Both the position numbers and the translations under genes were made by a program. Shown piece by piece: positions 43,201 through 52,732 of a DNA stretch of 64,000 nucleotides. Position 1 is the first letter of the stretch. Each line of letters begins with the position of its first letter. A model generated the notes under the pieces. It did no database searches. It worked only from the letters and a program-made list of their open reading frames with translations, and was not told the DNA's origin. Source of the DNA: Timonella sp031979385 (GTDB lineage Bacteria > Actinomycetota > Actinomycetes > Actinomycetales > Cellulomonadaceae); assembly GCA_031979385.1 (NCBI GenBank), contig DALZEF010000005.1, positions 116,781 to 180,780 on the forward strand, written 5' to 3'.

Positions 43201-43206
43201 AAACCA

Positions 43207-43935
43207 ATGTCCACCACCACAGTTCTTGCGGCTGGCAGTTCTGCATCGCCGCAGTCCACACAGATTTCCGACGAGTCGGCAGCAGGTCCGGCATCGGCGC
43301 GTGAAATCGTATCGAGTCCGCTTCGCTTTGGGGTGGGTGCTCGTTTCACGCTCTCGGTCATGAGCGACAACTATGTCCAGCGCATCCTCGGGGCGCTCGC
43401 CGAGGTTTCGCCTAAGGATCTTGAGATTGAGACCGGGGATGTTTCGACGTGGATCGGCGGACACGAGCGTGATCTGCTCGCGTATCTCACGGCGTTAACG
43501 CACGCGATTGCCCAGAGCGGCGAGCACGCGTCGCTGTCGATTCACCTGTCGCGAGGCTGCCCTGGAGAGGCGTCCTGCTCGCTGCCGGGCGGTGCAGGTC
43601 CTCGCTCGGTTGAGGTGCCAAAGGGTGCGCGTACGGGCTACTGGGTTGCCGCCGAGTGGGCGTTGTATCCACTGGGCACCCCTATGGGTGACGGGGACGC
43701 TAATGCCTCGCAGCACATGGCCAAGATTTACGAGGCCATCGAGCGGACCAAAACGCACGGTACGTTCCGGGCATCACAGCACTTTGTGACCCGGCTTGAG
43801 GGCGATGCTGGTCAGATCCTTGAGGATGTCGTGGCAGGTTGGGTGCTCACTGGGCAGGCGGTACAGCACGTGACGAGCCATGTGACGCTCTCGATCAACA
43901 GCCCAAGCCACTCGGGCAAGGAGGCAGGACAATGA
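43207..43935 (+). CDS. ykoF: Thiamine/HMP-binding YkoF-like protein
   Basis: 242 residues with a signal-free N-terminal extension of about 40 residues, then two YkoF repeats: FGVGARFTLSVMSDNYVQRI with GDVSTWIGGHERDLLAYL, and GYWVAAEWALYPLGTPMGDG with TKTHGTFRASQHFVTRLEGD. Bacillus subtilis YkoF binds thiamine in the cytoplasm. As first gene of the riboswitch-controlled operon, with ykoE 4 nt overlapping, it probably helps uptake of hydroxymethylpyrimidine or thiamine precursors. Confidence 0.9.
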   Translation: MSTTTVLAAGSSASPQSTQISDESAAGPASAREIVSSPLRFGVGARFTLSVMSDNYVQRILGALAEVSPKDLEIETGDVSTWIGGHERDLLAYLTALTHAIAQSGEHASLSIHLSRGCPGEASCSLPGGAGPRSVEVPKGARTGYWVAAEWALYPLGTPMGDGDANASQHMAKIYEAIERTKTHGTFRASQHFVTRLEGDAGQILEDVVAGWVLTGQAVQHVTSHVTLSINSPSHSGKEAGQ

Positions 43936-44648
43936 ACACTCCGCTCACAACTCAAGACTCCAAGACCGTTGCCCCAGAACCTAAACAGCCCCTGCTCACG
44001 GTGCGCGACATCGTTTTGATTGTCACGCTCTCTGTAACGTTTGGGTTCCTGTACTGGGTGCTCGTCCAAGCCTGGTTCACACTGCAGGTTGTTCTCGGAC
44101 CCGCCGGAGATCTGTCTCAGCACTTCCTCTTTGGGGGCTGGCTACTCGTAGCTCCGCTCGCGATAGCAATCATCCGGCGTCCCGGTGTCGGTATCATCGC
44201 TGAGGTAGTCGCTTCCGTTGTGGAGGTTGTATTCCTTGGCTCACCCGTTGGCCCGTTACTGTTCATTGCGGCTGCCATCCAAGGGTTCGGTTCGGAACTA
44301 CCCTTCGCGCTCACCCGCTACCGGAAGTTCACGTGGCCCGTCTACGCACTGTCAGGTCTATTCGGGGCCGGACTGGTGTTCTTCTACTCAGCGGCCCGCT
44401 CCGGCTGGTACGGTCAAGACATTTTCTGGCTGCGATTCGGTATCCAGTGCGTCTCTGGGATCCTGCTCGGCGGGCTACTCGCGCTCGTCATCATCAACGC
44501 GCTACGCCGCACCGGGGTGCTGAACAACTTTGCGATCATCCGTGAAGCCCACCTCATCAACACCCCAACGCGCCGACGTACCGCGAGCGCCCAACCAGAC
44601 ACAGCCAGCGCCAACGCTCCTGAACTCAAAAACGAGGATCTGAGGTGA
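43932..44648 (+). CDS. ykoE: ECF transporter substrate-binding (S) component, YkoE type
   Basis: 238 residues from ATG 43932, overlapping the ykoF stop (ATGA). Membrane segments include IVLIVTLSVTFGFLYWVLVQ, LLVAPLAIAIIRRPGVGIIA, EVVASVVEVVFLGSPVGPLL and ILLGGLLALVIINALRRTGV. GSELPFALTRYRKFTWPVYA is typical of the YkoE family. It should bind hydroxymethylpyrimidine or thiamine in the membrane and work with the YkoD ATPase and YkoC T component. The C-terminal tail is charged and cytoplasmic. Confidence 0.93.
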   Translation: MNTPLTTQDSKTVAPEPKQPLLTVRDIVLIVTLSVTFGFLYWVLVQAWFTLQVVLGPAGDLSQHFLFGGWLLVAPLAIAIIRRPGVGIIAEVVASVVEVVFLGSPVGPLLFIAAAIQGFGSELPFALTRYRKFTWPVYALSGLFGAGLVFFYSAARSGWYGQDIFWLRFGIQCVSGILLGGLLALVIINALRRTGVLNNFAIIREAHLINTPTRRRTASAQPDTASANAPELKNEDLR

Positions 44649-46612
44649 CGTCCGCTCCGGTCATCCGCTATGAATCCGTCACGATCCGATTCCCCGAACC
44701 TCCCCACACCGGCCATCAACCGGAACGTGCGGTGCAGGGCCACGGTGAGGGATCGTCGGCAAGCAGTAAACAGCGGGCCATAGGGCCGCTGAACTTCACC
44801 ATCTCCGCAGGCGAGAAAGTGCTGTTACTTGGCCCAAGCGGGTGCGGGAAATCCACGATTCTACGCGCGATGACCGGAGCGATCCCCCACGCCATTCATG
44901 CGGAGGTCAGCGGGACCATCGAGGTTCTTGGCAGGGATATGGCTCTGACCACGCCCAGCGCATGTGCTGCCAATATGGGGCTGGTGCAGCAGGACCCGTG
45001 GGCGAGCGTCTGCCTGCCGGTTGTAGAAGACGACGTGGCATTCCCGCTTGAAAACGCGGCCGTGCCACCTGCGCAGATCAGCTCGCGAGTTGCTGCGGCT
45101 GCCGAAAAAGCCAACGTCACCGACCTACTCACCCGCAGAGCCGCAACGCTGTCGGGAGGGCAGCTACAGCGCTCCGCTCTCGCAACGGCGGTAGTGCTCG
45201 ACCCCGACATTCTCATCCTGGACGAGCCCACATCCATGCTCGATTCCGCCGGGATCGCAACCGTGACCGCAGCGATTTCCCAGACCATGCACGCCGATAC
45301 ATGCGCGATCATCGTTGAGCATCGACTCGACGAGATCGCCGAGGCGTTCGGACCATCGCTGCTGCCCACGAGGTGGATCGTGTGCGGTGAGGACGGCACA
45401 ATCGTGTGGGACGGCAACCCAGCAACGATCGATGCTTCAACCGCCCGACACCTCGTGGAATCGGGATGCTGGCTGCCGCTCGACATTGAACTGCTTGGAG
45501 TGTTCGGGGTGGAAGGCGGGCTCGCTGCCGCGGAGGTTTGTGTGCAGCTTGCTGCCGCGACTGAACCAGGAGCTGTGCGCCCCCTTGCTCCGCTGCCGGG
45601 GACTGTCCCAGTCGTGGTGCGAGATCTCGCCGTCACACCGCAAGCACTACCGCGGCGACAGTCACGCAGTTCGCGTAAGCAAGGTCGCAACGGTGCAGGG
45701 CCAACGCCCGTGCTTGAGCACCTTAACTTTGACCTGCACCCCGGTCAACTCACCGCGCTCGTCGGAGAAAACGGCAGCGGAAAAACCACGCTGCTCCGCA
45801 CCCTTGCGGGAGTCCACCAACCCTTGAGCAGAACAGTGGGCGCTGCCGGTCATCAACCCATCCGCGCCGGGCTGATCTTCCAAAACCCGGAACACCAGTT
45901 CATGGCCAACACCGTACGAGCCGAACTCGCCTACGGACTACCCCCAGAAGCCACCAGTGTCGTGGACGAATTCCTCGAACTCTTTGCGCTCGCGGAACAC
46001 GCTGAACAGTCACCGTTTTCACTCTCGGGCGGTCAAAAACGGCGTCTGAGTTTAGCGGCCGTCATCGCCCACGACTACGACCTGATCCTCGCCGACGAAC
46101 CTACCTTCGGACTCGACAAACACGGAGCGATGAGCGTTCTACGCAGCCTGCGCGACTACTGTTCCCGCGGCAAAACAGCTGTCATGGCCAGCCACGATAT
46201 GCGCGCCGTGGCAACATACGCGGACCGGGTGCTTGTGGTTGGGCAGGGAAGGCTCCTCGCGGACGTCACGCCGTGGGAGTTGTTCACCGATGCGTCCCTG
46301 TGCAAAGCCGCTGGACTACGAGTACCGACAATCGTGGACTGGTGTGCTCAGCGCACTACCAACTCGGTGGAACTGAGTGCCCGGTTGCGTGCGCTCGACG
46401 CGTTGGGCATGAAGCGTCCGGCTGATCCTCAACTGGAGCCATCGGTTGGGGTGGCTTCTGGTGTCATGGGCTGGGGTGGAATAAGTTCGAATGCTACGTA
46501 CTCGCAGGATGTGAACCCCCACAGTAGAGCCCACGGCGGTGTGGCCTTGGCTGAACTGGGCCTGCGTGAAACAACCTCGGACCGAATGACATCGAGCGGA
46601 GGAACGCAATGA
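44645..46612 (+). CDS. ykoD: ECF transporter ATPase with two ABC domains, YkoD type
   Basis: 655 residues; GTG 44645 overlaps the ykoE stop (GTGA). The first ABC half has Walker A LLLGPSGCGKST, signature LSGGQLQR and Walker B ILILDEPTS. The second half has LVGENGSGKTTL, LSGGQKRRLSLA and LILADEPTFG. The two halves form the ATP-hydrolysing pair of the energy-coupling factor. The N-terminus has an extra 50 residues before Walker A, including a Gly/Ser-rich loop. Confidence 0.95.
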   Translation: MTSAPVIRYESVTIRFPEPPHTGHQPERAVQGHGEGSSASSKQRAIGPLNFTISAGEKVLLLGPSGCGKSTILRAMTGAIPHAIHAEVSGTIEVLGRDMALTTPSACAANMGLVQQDPWASVCLPVVEDDVAFPLENAAVPPAQISSRVAAAAEKANVTDLLTRRAATLSGGQLQRSALATAVVLDPDILILDEPTSMLDSAGIATVTAAISQTMHADTCAIIVEHRLDEIAEAFGPSLLPTRWIVCGEDGTIVWDGNPATIDASTARHLVESGCWLPLDIELLGVFGVEGGLAAAEVCVQLAAATEPGAVRPLAPLPGTVPVVVRDLAVTPQALPRRQSRSSRKQGRNGAGPTPVLEHLNFDLHPGQLTALVGENGSGKTTLLRTLAGVHQPLSRTVGAAGHQPIRAGLIFQNPEHQFMANTVRAELAYGLPPEATSVVDEFLELFALAEHAEQSPFSLSGGQKRRLSLAAVIAHDYDLILADEPTFGLDKHGAMSVLRSLRDYCSRGKTAVMASHDMRAVATYADRVLVVGQGRLLADVTPWELFTDASLCKAAGLRVPTIVDWCAQRTTNSVELSARLRALDALGMKRPADPQLEPSVGVASGVMGWGGISSNATYSQDVNPHSRAHGGVALAELGLRETTSDRMTSSGGTQ

Positions 46613-47376
46613 ACACCGCACCTGCACCGTATCTTGACCGCCGCAATCCAACCGTGAAACTCGCGGTCCTACTGGTCCTGAGCCTGCTCACACTCACCAT
46701 GTTCGATCCCGTGGCAACCACCATCGTGCTGTTCGGAACCCTCCTGGTAGTCACGTTGGGGTCACGCGTGAAACTGCGCGAAATCGCACTGTTCCTTGTG
46801 CCGTTCATGGTGTTCGGGGTCGGGGTGATCGGCGTGAACACGGTGACTCGTCCGGGCACGGAACTATTCGCGCTCGCGGGTGTTTCATTCACGCGTGAGG
46901 GCGCGTTATTCGGTATCGCGATGGCGGTGCGTGCGCTCATCGTTGGGGTCATGACCGTCGCATTCATCGCCTCAACCCGTCCACGGGACCTGATGGTTTC
47001 CTTGCAACAACATGCCCGGTTGAGTCCACGCTACAGTTACGCACTGATGGCCGGGCACCGGATGCTCGAGTCGCTGCCGCAGCAGTGGGCAACTATCCGT
47101 GCAGCCCATGCGGTGCGCGCAGCCCGAGGCAAGGATGGCACAGCACGATTCGGGGTTCGCGACTTTGCGCGCTGCGCGTTTGCACTTCTCGTGGGGTCTA
47201 TTCGCCATTCCGAACGCGTGGCACTCGCTCTCGAACTACGTGGGCTACGCCCAGGCCCAAGATCGGTGTGGAAGCCTGTTGCCCTCACCTCGCGTGACTG
47301 GCTATTCGCTGGTGGCACCCTCCTCGCGTTCGGGGCGCTGACCTGGCTTGGAGCTTCCGCCTCGCCGCTCGCCTAA
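46609..47376 (+). CDS. ykoC: ECF transporter transmembrane T component, YkoC type
   Basis: 255 residues, overlapping ykoD by 4 nt. It has the CbiQ/EcfT architecture: membrane segments LAVLLVLSLLTLTMFDP and IALFLVPFMVFGVGVIGVNT, and the coupling helices with the Ala-Arg-Gly motif (AHAVRAARGKDGTA and ALELRGLRPGPRS). It completes the ykoFEDC set, so the uptake module is whole. A long hairpin after the stop probably ends the operon. Confidence 0.93.
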   Translation: MNTAPAPYLDRRNPTVKLAVLLVLSLLTLTMFDPVATTIVLFGTLLVVTLGSRVKLREIALFLVPFMVFGVGVIGVNTVTRPGTELFALAGVSFTREGALFGIAMAVRALIVGVMTVAFIASTRPRDLMVSLQQHARLSPRYSYALMAGHRMLESLPQQWATIRAAHAVRAARGKDGTARFGVRDFARCAFALLVGSIRHSERVALALELRGLRPGPRSVWKPVALTSRDWLFAGGTLLAFGALTWLGASASPLA

Positions 47377-47418
47377 CCGCAACACCATCACATCGCACGG
47401 CGGACCCAGAACACTGCC

Positions 47419-47477
47419 GAGTCAAAAATGGTTGTGCCTATCCATCATTCATGCATAGGCACAACCATTTTCGACTC
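47419..47477. terminator. Long hairpin after the thiamine operon
   Basis: 23-bp arms with one mismatch, GAGTCAAAAATGG...TGTGCCTAT and ATAGGCACAACC...CGACTC, with a 13-nt loop. It begins 43 nt after the ykoC stop. It carries AAAA/TTTT stretches within the arms and could terminate transcription on either strand. Confidence 0.7.
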
Positions 47478-47566
47478 ACTAGTGGACGTAAGCTCCAGTT
47501 CGCAGCGCGTCCGCCCACAATAACGTGAGGTGCGCTGGTGGGCACCCGGATCGTCGTCAAACGGCC

Positions 47567-47604
47567 AAAAAAGTTGGGCACCACCTGACCAGGTGGTGCC
47601 CAAC
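47567..47604 (-). terminator. Intrinsic terminator of the fructose PTS operon
   Basis: Perfect 14-bp arms, GTTGGGCACCACCT and AGGTGGTGCCCAAC, with a 4-nt loop. On the minus strand they are followed by six T residues (AAAAAA on the plus strand before 47573). It lies about 196 nt after the ptsI stop. The intervening stretch holds only a weaker ACCACCGG/CCGGTGGT stem near 47709-47738. Confidence 0.85.
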
Positions 47605-47799
47605 CGACTAATCCCAATGCGCCTGTCCGTGCGCACAGTTCCGGTACGATCGCGCACAACGCTGACTTTCAGCTCAGCACGCGAACGAGGGCGTGGATCG
47701 CGCAAGACCACCGGGGTATGACTTAATCCGGTGGTACCGGCCATACACCTGGCGTGATGTGACCGCCGGCCATATGGACGATCACATCGCAGGCAACGC

Positions 47800-49509
47800 T
47801 CAAGAGACGAGCGCTGCCCGAACCTCTGGCACGAGAAGCTCGACGACTGCATTCTTTGCCTCTTGCGGGGTCGCCGCAGCGAGAACATCCTGAGCCATCT
47901 GCCGACACTGCTCGAGCGTGTGATGCCGCAAGGCAAAGCGCACGGCAGGAACCGCACCAGCCGACATGGATAGGCTCGTGACTCCCAGACCAGTGAGGAC
48001 GAGTGCCATGAGCGGATCGGATGCGGACTCGCCGCACACACCAACGGGTTTACCCAACTCCTGCCCTGCTGCCGCGGTCGCAGCGATCAGGTCTAGGATC
48101 GCTGGCTGCCACGCATCGAGCAGGTCGGAGAGTTCACCACGAAGCCGGTCAGTGGCCATTGTGTACTGTGCGAGGTCGTTTGAGCCGATCGACACGAAGT
48201 CGACCTCAGCGAGAATCTGACGGGCCCGCAACGCGGCGGCTGGAACCTCGATCATCACCCCGACCTTACTCAACCCATGTCTGCGGGCTGCCGCCGCAAA
48301 ATCACGAGCCTCCGTCACAGTGGCGATCATCGGTGCCATGACCCACGGAAAACTTCCCGTGTCTCGCGCTGCCTGAGCAAGAGCCTCGAGCTGGTCCTCA
48401 AGGAGTTGCGGATGGAGTCGTGCGGAACGATATCCGCGGACGCCGAGCGCCGGGTTCTCCTCATCGGGCTGGGTTGCGAACGCGAGCGGCTTGTCGGCCC
48501 CTGCGTCGAGGGTGCGAACAACGACCTTGCGGCCCTCGAACGCTTCCAACACCGCCCTGTACTCCTTGGCCTGCGCCTCCACGCTCGGGGCGTTTGACGA
48601 GTCCAGGAAGAGCACCTCCGTGCGAAACAGACCGGCCCCTGCGACAACGTGACCATCGGTGTAGGCAGCCGCACGCTTGGCGTCAGCCGCCGTCCCGATG
48701 TTCGCGAGCAGGTCGATCGTGTGACCGTCCTTGGTCGAGCCCGGATCACTGTCGGATTCGAGCTGGCGTTCGAGTTCTGCCTTGGCCGCGATCGCCGCCC
48801 GCAGTTCCTCGTTCGGATCGACGGTCACCCGCCCGGTTGCCGCGTCAACGGCAACGACCGTTCCCTCGTCGACATCGAGCACACCGCGCACCTGTACGAG
48901 GCATGGTAGACCCAACTGTCCTGCGATGATGGCGGTGTGGCCAGTCGGCCCGCCCAACTCGGTGACGATTGCAAGCACCTTGGACAGGTCCAATGCCGCT
49001 GTGTCCGCCGGGGCAAGGTCCTCCGCCACGATGATGCTCGGCTCGCTGAGCACTGGAACGCCAGGAACCGGCTGCTCCAACAACTCCGCGATGACCCGGT
49101 CGCGAACCGATTTGAGGTCCGTCACCCGCTCCGCCATCATGCCGCCCAGTTGCGTAAACAGTTTCACAAACTCGTCCACAGCGCTGTCGATGGCCTCGAC
49201 CGGAGCAAGACCTTTCCCAAGGTTCGCCTTGCTCTTGGCCACGAGCGCCGGGTCGGCGGCGATCTGAGCCGCAGCTCCGAGTACAGCAGCTAGACTTCCC
49301 TGCGCACCTGCGGCCTGATCCTTGAGATTCTGGGTCACGGTTGCGAATGACTGGGCGATGACCTCCGGCAGGTCCTCTTGCGCCACCGGCGCACCGTCAC
49401 GCAGGACCGGGGCGTCCGGGGCCGCCTCGACAGCACCCCGGACGACCGCCACCGGACCGATGACTGCACGCCGACCAACACCGGTTCCCTGCAGTACGAG
49501 TTCAGACAT
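47800..49509 (-). CDS. ptsI: PTS enzyme I (phosphoenolpyruvate-protein phosphotransferase)
   Basis: 569 residues. The phosphorylated His lies in ELGGPTGHTAIIAGQLGLP. The PEP-binding barrel shows VGVMIEVPAAALRA, FVSIGSNDLAQYTMATDR and the catalytic Cys in GVCGESASDPL. It passes phosphate from PEP to HPr, feeding all PTS sugars. It is the last gene of the cluster, 2 nt after ptsH. Confidence 0.97.
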   Translation of the reverse strand: MSELVLQGTGVGRRAVIGPVAVVRGAVEAAPDAPVLRDGAPVAQEDLPEVIAQSFATVTQNLKDQAAGAQGSLAAVLGAAAQIAADPALVAKSKANLGKGLAPVEAIDSAVDEFVKLFTQLGGMMAERVTDLKSVRDRVIAELLEQPVPGVPVLSEPSIIVAEDLAPADTAALDLSKVLAIVTELGGPTGHTAIIAGQLGLPCLVQVRGVLDVDEGTVVAVDAATGRVTVDPNEELRAAIAAKAELERQLESDSDPGSTKDGHTIDLLANIGTAADAKRAAAYTDGHVVAGAGLFRTEVLFLDSSNAPSVEAQAKEYRAVLEAFEGRKVVVRTLDAGADKPLAFATQPDEENPALGVRGYRSARLHPQLLEDQLEALAQAARDTGSFPWVMAPMIATVTEARDFAAAARRHGLSKVGVMIEVPAAALRARQILAEVDFVSIGSNDLAQYTMATDRLRGELSDLLDAWQPAILDLIAATAAAGQELGKPVGVCGESASDPLMALVLTGLGVTSLSMSAGAVPAVRFALRHHTLEQCRQMAQDVLAAATPQEAKNAVVELLVPEVRAALVS

Positions 49510-49511
49510 GT

Positions 49512-49778
49512 CTACGCGTCCTCTGCGTCCAGGTCGGTCTCAACGAGTTCCACGATCTTCTCGAGCAGGGCCTCGTCATCCGTCACAATCTCGACTTCTT
49601 CGCCGTTGCCAACACCCAAGGTCATGAGCAGCAGAACGCTCGCCGCGTCCACGCCCTCGTCGCCTGGACGTCCCAACGTGACCGTTGAACCCGCCTCAGC
49701 GGCAGCCTGGCTGATGAGTGTTGCAGGCCGTGCATGCAGCCCCTGCGCGGAACCTACTTTTACGACTCGACTTGCCAT
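49512..49778 (-). CDS. ptsH: Phosphocarrier protein HPr
   Basis: 88 residues. The phosphorylation site His15 lies in GSAQGLHARPATLISQAAAE. LLLMTLGVGNGEEVEIVTDD is the usual middle segment; the Ser46 region reads AASVLLLMTL, with the conserved regulatory Ser of Firmicutes in context DAASVL. An AGGAGAAC site precedes it. It lies between the fructose IIBC gene and ptsI. Confidence 0.96.
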   Translation of the reverse strand: MASRVVKVGSAQGLHARPATLISQAAAEAGSTVTLGRPGDEGVDAASVLLLMTLGVGNGEEVEIVTDDEALLEKIVELVETDLDAEDA

Positions 49779-49810
49779 GGAAGTTCTCCTTTTTGTGTGC
49801 GAGCAAAGAC

Positions 49811-51334
49811 TCAGGCGGACGCTGGTACGTCAGCCGACTCGTCGGAAATTTGGGTGGAGGACAGTCCTCCGTGGGTCTTGCGGAAGTGCATCTCCTTCAG
49901 CGTGACCAGTACCAGGGTCGACACCGCAACGCCTGCCGCGAGCGCCACGAGGAACCAGACCCAGCCGCCCACGAGTGGCAGCACCCAGATACCGCCGTGT
50001 GGTGCCATGAGGGTCACGTTGAACGCCATGGACAGCGCACCGGTCGTCGCCGAACCGATGATCGATGCGACGATCACGCGTAGCGGGTCGGCAGCGGCGA
50101 ATGGGATGGCGCCCTCGGAGATGAACGAGGCACCGAGCAGCCACGCTGCACGACCGTTCTGGCGTTCCTGCTCCGTGAACAGAGACTTGCGCACGGTCGT
50201 GGCCAATGCCAGCGCGAGTGGCGCGACCATACCACCGAGCATGACTGCGGCCATGATCTTGTACTGTGCCGCGTCGGAGGCGAGTCCGGTCGTTGCCAGA
50301 CCGGTCGTACCGAATGTGTAGGCCACCTTGTTGATTGGTCCACCGAGGTCCGAACCCATCATCGCGCCAAGGATCGCGCCGAGAATGATGAGTTGGTCGC
50401 CTGAGAGACCGTTCAGGAAGTTGGTCAGGCCGCTCATGAGGCCTGCGATGGGCACACCGAGAACCACGAGCATCAGGAAGCCGACGATGATCGAGCTGAG
50501 AAGCGGGATCACGATGACCGGCATGATGCCGCGCATTCCCTTCGGCACCTTCCAACGACTGATCCAGCGGGCGATGAAGCCTGCGAGGAAACCGGTGACC
50601 AGACCGCCTAGGAAGCCAGCGTCGACCATGACGGCCGCGGCACCACCGACGAAACCTGGCACGAGACCTGGACGGTCCGCGATTCCGTAGGCGATGTAAC
50701 CGGACAGAACGGGGACGAGGAAGTTGAAGGCCAACTGGCCGGTCGCGAGCAGCAGGACCGACCAGGCCTGCAATGAACCCCATTGGAAGTCATCGAACAG
50801 TGCCTTCTGATCGACTGCGGTGACCTCGATGGCTCCTTCCGCGCCGCCCCATGCAACCTGCGCGAGCATGAACCCGAGCGCGATGAGAATACCACCCGCT
50901 GCCACGAATGGGATCATGTGGGAGACACCCGTCATGAGCCACTGACGGACCTTGGATCCGGTACTCTGGTCCTTTGGTTTCGCGGGTGTGGCAGGCGCAG
51001 CAGCTGCTGCGTCCACGGCAACCGGCCCGGCATTGACCGCTGCGACGGCCTCTTCGATGACCTTGGCGGGTTCGTGGACACCACGTTTGACACCGACATC
51101 GACCGTCGGCTTTCCTGCGAACCGTTCCCGGCCCTGAACCTCAAGGTCAGCTGCGAAGATGACGCCATCCGCCGCGGCGATGACCGCGTCGTCGATTTCC
51201 TCGGTTCCGATCGAACCCTGGGTCTCCACGACAACCTCATGCCCTGCGGCCTTGCCGGCCTGTTCAAGGGCCTCAGCCGCCATGTAGGTGTGTGCGATGC
51301 CCGTTGGGCAGGAGGTGACTGCTACGAATTTCAT
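49811..51334 (-). CDS. fruA: PTS fructose transporter subunit IIBC
   Basis: 507 residues. The IIB domain holds the phosphorylated Cys in AVTSCPTGIAHTYMAAEAL. An Ala/Pro-rich linker follows (VDAAAAAPATPAKPKDQ). The IIC membrane domain contains MIPFVAAGGILIALGFML, GFLAGFIARWISRW and the fructose-family motif MGSDLGGPINKVAYTFG, ending SEGAIPFAAADP. It imports fructose as fructose-1-P, the substrate of FruK. Its start overlaps the IIA stop (ATGA), so IIA is a separate chain here. Confidence 0.96.
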   Translation of the reverse strand: MKFVAVTSCPTGIAHTYMAAEALEQAGKAAGHEVVVETQGSIGTEEIDDAVIAAADGVIFAADLEVQGRERFAGKPTVDVGVKRGVHEPAKVIEEAVAAVNAGPVAVDAAAAAPATPAKPKDQSTGSKVRQWLMTGVSHMIPFVAAGGILIALGFMLAQVAWGGAEGAIEVTAVDQKALFDDFQWGSLQAWSVLLLATGQLAFNFLVPVLSGYIAYGIADRPGLVPGFVGGAAAVMVDAGFLGGLVTGFLAGFIARWISRWKVPKGMRGIMPVIVIPLLSSIIVGFLMLVVLGVPIAGLMSGLTNFLNGLSGDQLIILGAILGAMMGSDLGGPINKVAYTFGTTGLATTGLASDAAQYKIMAAVMLGGMVAPLALALATTVRKSLFTEQERQNGRAAWLLGASFISEGAIPFAAADPLRVIVASIIGSATTGALSMAFNVTLMAPHGGIWVLPLVGGWVWFLVALAAGVAVSTLVLVTLKEMHFRKTHGGLSSTQISDESADVPASA

Positions 51335-51783
51335 GGTGCGACCGCCTCGTTCACGATGTGTGCAACGGTTGCGCCGTCTTCCGCTGCCCGCAGCGAGTCC
51401 TTGAACTCGGCGTTGACGAGCTTGCGGGCGAGAGCGGCGAGGATCTTGAGGTGCTGGCCGTCGCCCGCCGCTGGTGCGGCAATCAGGAACACGAGGGTCG
51501 CAGGTCCATCAGGTGCGCCGAAGTCGACTCCACCGGGAACCTTCGCCACGGCGAGCGAGGGTGCGGTCACATGGTCAGACTTCGCATGCGGCAGGCCAAT
51601 GCCGCCGGGCATTCCGGTCGCGGTCTTTGCCTCGCGATCACGCACGTCCTGCGCGAATGCGGTCGCGTCGGTGACGCGTCCTGCGGCGAAGAGTTTCTGC
51701 GACAGCAGATCGATCACTGCGTTCTTGTCCGCGGCATGCACATCCACCGCCACGAGGTCTGGAGTGATGAGTTGGGTGGTCAT
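51331..51783 (-). CDS. PTS fructose subunit IIA
   Basis: 150 residues from ATG 51783, preceded by AAGGAGC; upstream in-frame codons lie in the end of fruK. The phosphorylated His lies in MPGGIGLPHAKSDHV, the usual IIA-fructose (Ntr-like) context. It relays phosphate from HPr to IIB. It is 1 nt after fruK and overlaps IIBC by 4 nt. Confidence 0.95.
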   Translation of the reverse strand: MTTQLITPDLVAVDVHAADKNAVIDLLSQKLFAAGRVTDATAFAQDVRDREAKTATGMPGGIGLPHAKSDHVTAPSLAVAKVPGGVDFGAPDGPATLVFLIAAPAAGDGQHLKILAALARKLVNAEFKDSLRAAEDGATVAHIVNEAVAP

Positions 51784-51784
51784 G

Positions 51785-52732
51785 TTAAAGCTCCTTGATG
51801 GTGTGAGTCGGGTCTGGATTTTCGACGAGTCGGACCGTTTCCTGGTCAATGTCACGTGGGGTGGGTACTGCCGTTCCGGGGAGCAGCACTGCTGCTCGAC
51901 CCCACGCGACTGCGATGCGCAGGCGCTCGTGGGGCTGCTTGCCAGTAGCGGAGATATAACCGGCCAGGGTCATGTCTCCGGCCCCAACCGTTGAAGCTGG
52001 GACAAGCACGGGTCCACCGGCCCACCAAGTGGTGGCCTCCGTGACGAGTAGGGCGCCGTGTCCGCCCAGGCTGACAAGTACTGTTGTGGTTCCCTGCGAG
52101 ATGACCTGGCGTGCCGCCTCAACCACTTCACCGACGGTGGTGAGTTCGCGGCCGACGAGTTCGCCGAGTTCGTCCTCATTGGGTTTGATGAGGGCGAGTC
52201 CGCCCGCGTTGACTGCGTGCCTCAGCGGTTCGCCGGAGGTGTCGAGGACGAGGTCCGCTCCGACTTCTCGGGCAACCTCGGCGACCCTGACGTAGGTGTC
52301 GTGTGGGGCGCCTGCGGGCAGGCTGCCTGCGCCCACGATGGTGTCACCGGGATTGGCCGTGGCACGAATCGCATCCAGAAGGTTGCCGAGGATATCGTCC
52401 GAGAGCTGTGGACCGGGGGCGTTGATCTTTGTGGTGGCACCACGCTCGTCCACCACAGTGATGTTGGTGCGGGTCTCGCCCGGTACCTCGACCGGGACCG
52501 TCGAGATGCCGCCGGCCTTGAGCATGTTGGCGAGCAGCTGTCCGTCTGCCCCACCGAATGGGAAGACCGCCGTGGTGTCTATTCCGTGGACGGTCAGCCC
52601 ACGCGACACGTTGATGCCCTTTCCCCCCGCGTCTGTGTGGACGGCGCTGGCTCGGTTGATTTCCCCTAGTTCGAGTGCAGTCACGTCAAATGCGCGGTCC
52701 ACACTCGGATTGGGCGTGAACGTGATAATCAT
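51785..52732 (-). CDS. fruK: 1-Phosphofructokinase
   Basis: 315 residues with PfkB signatures: FTPNPSVDRAFDVTALELGE, GGKGINVSRGLTVHGIDTTA, and the catalytic Asp in PASTVGAGDMTLAGY. It phosphorylates fructose-1-P to fructose-1,6-bisphosphate. Its start overlaps the end of the DeoR regulator gene by 4 nt, so the cluster is translated as a coupled unit. Confidence 0.96.
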   Translation of the reverse strand: MIITFTPNPSVDRAFDVTALELGEINRASAVHTDAGGKGINVSRGLTVHGIDTTAVFPFGGADGQLLANMLKAGGISTVPVEVPGETRTNITVVDERGATTKINAPGPQLSDDILGNLLDAIRATANPGDTIVGAGSLPAGAPHDTYVRVAEVAREVGADLVLDTSGEPLRHAVNAGGLALIKPNEDELGELVGRELTTVGEVVEAARQVISQGTTTVLVSLGGHGALLVTEATTWWAGGPVLVPASTVGAGDMTLAGYISATGKQPHERLRIAVAWGRAAVLLPGTAVPTPRDIDQETVRLVENPDPTHTIKEL

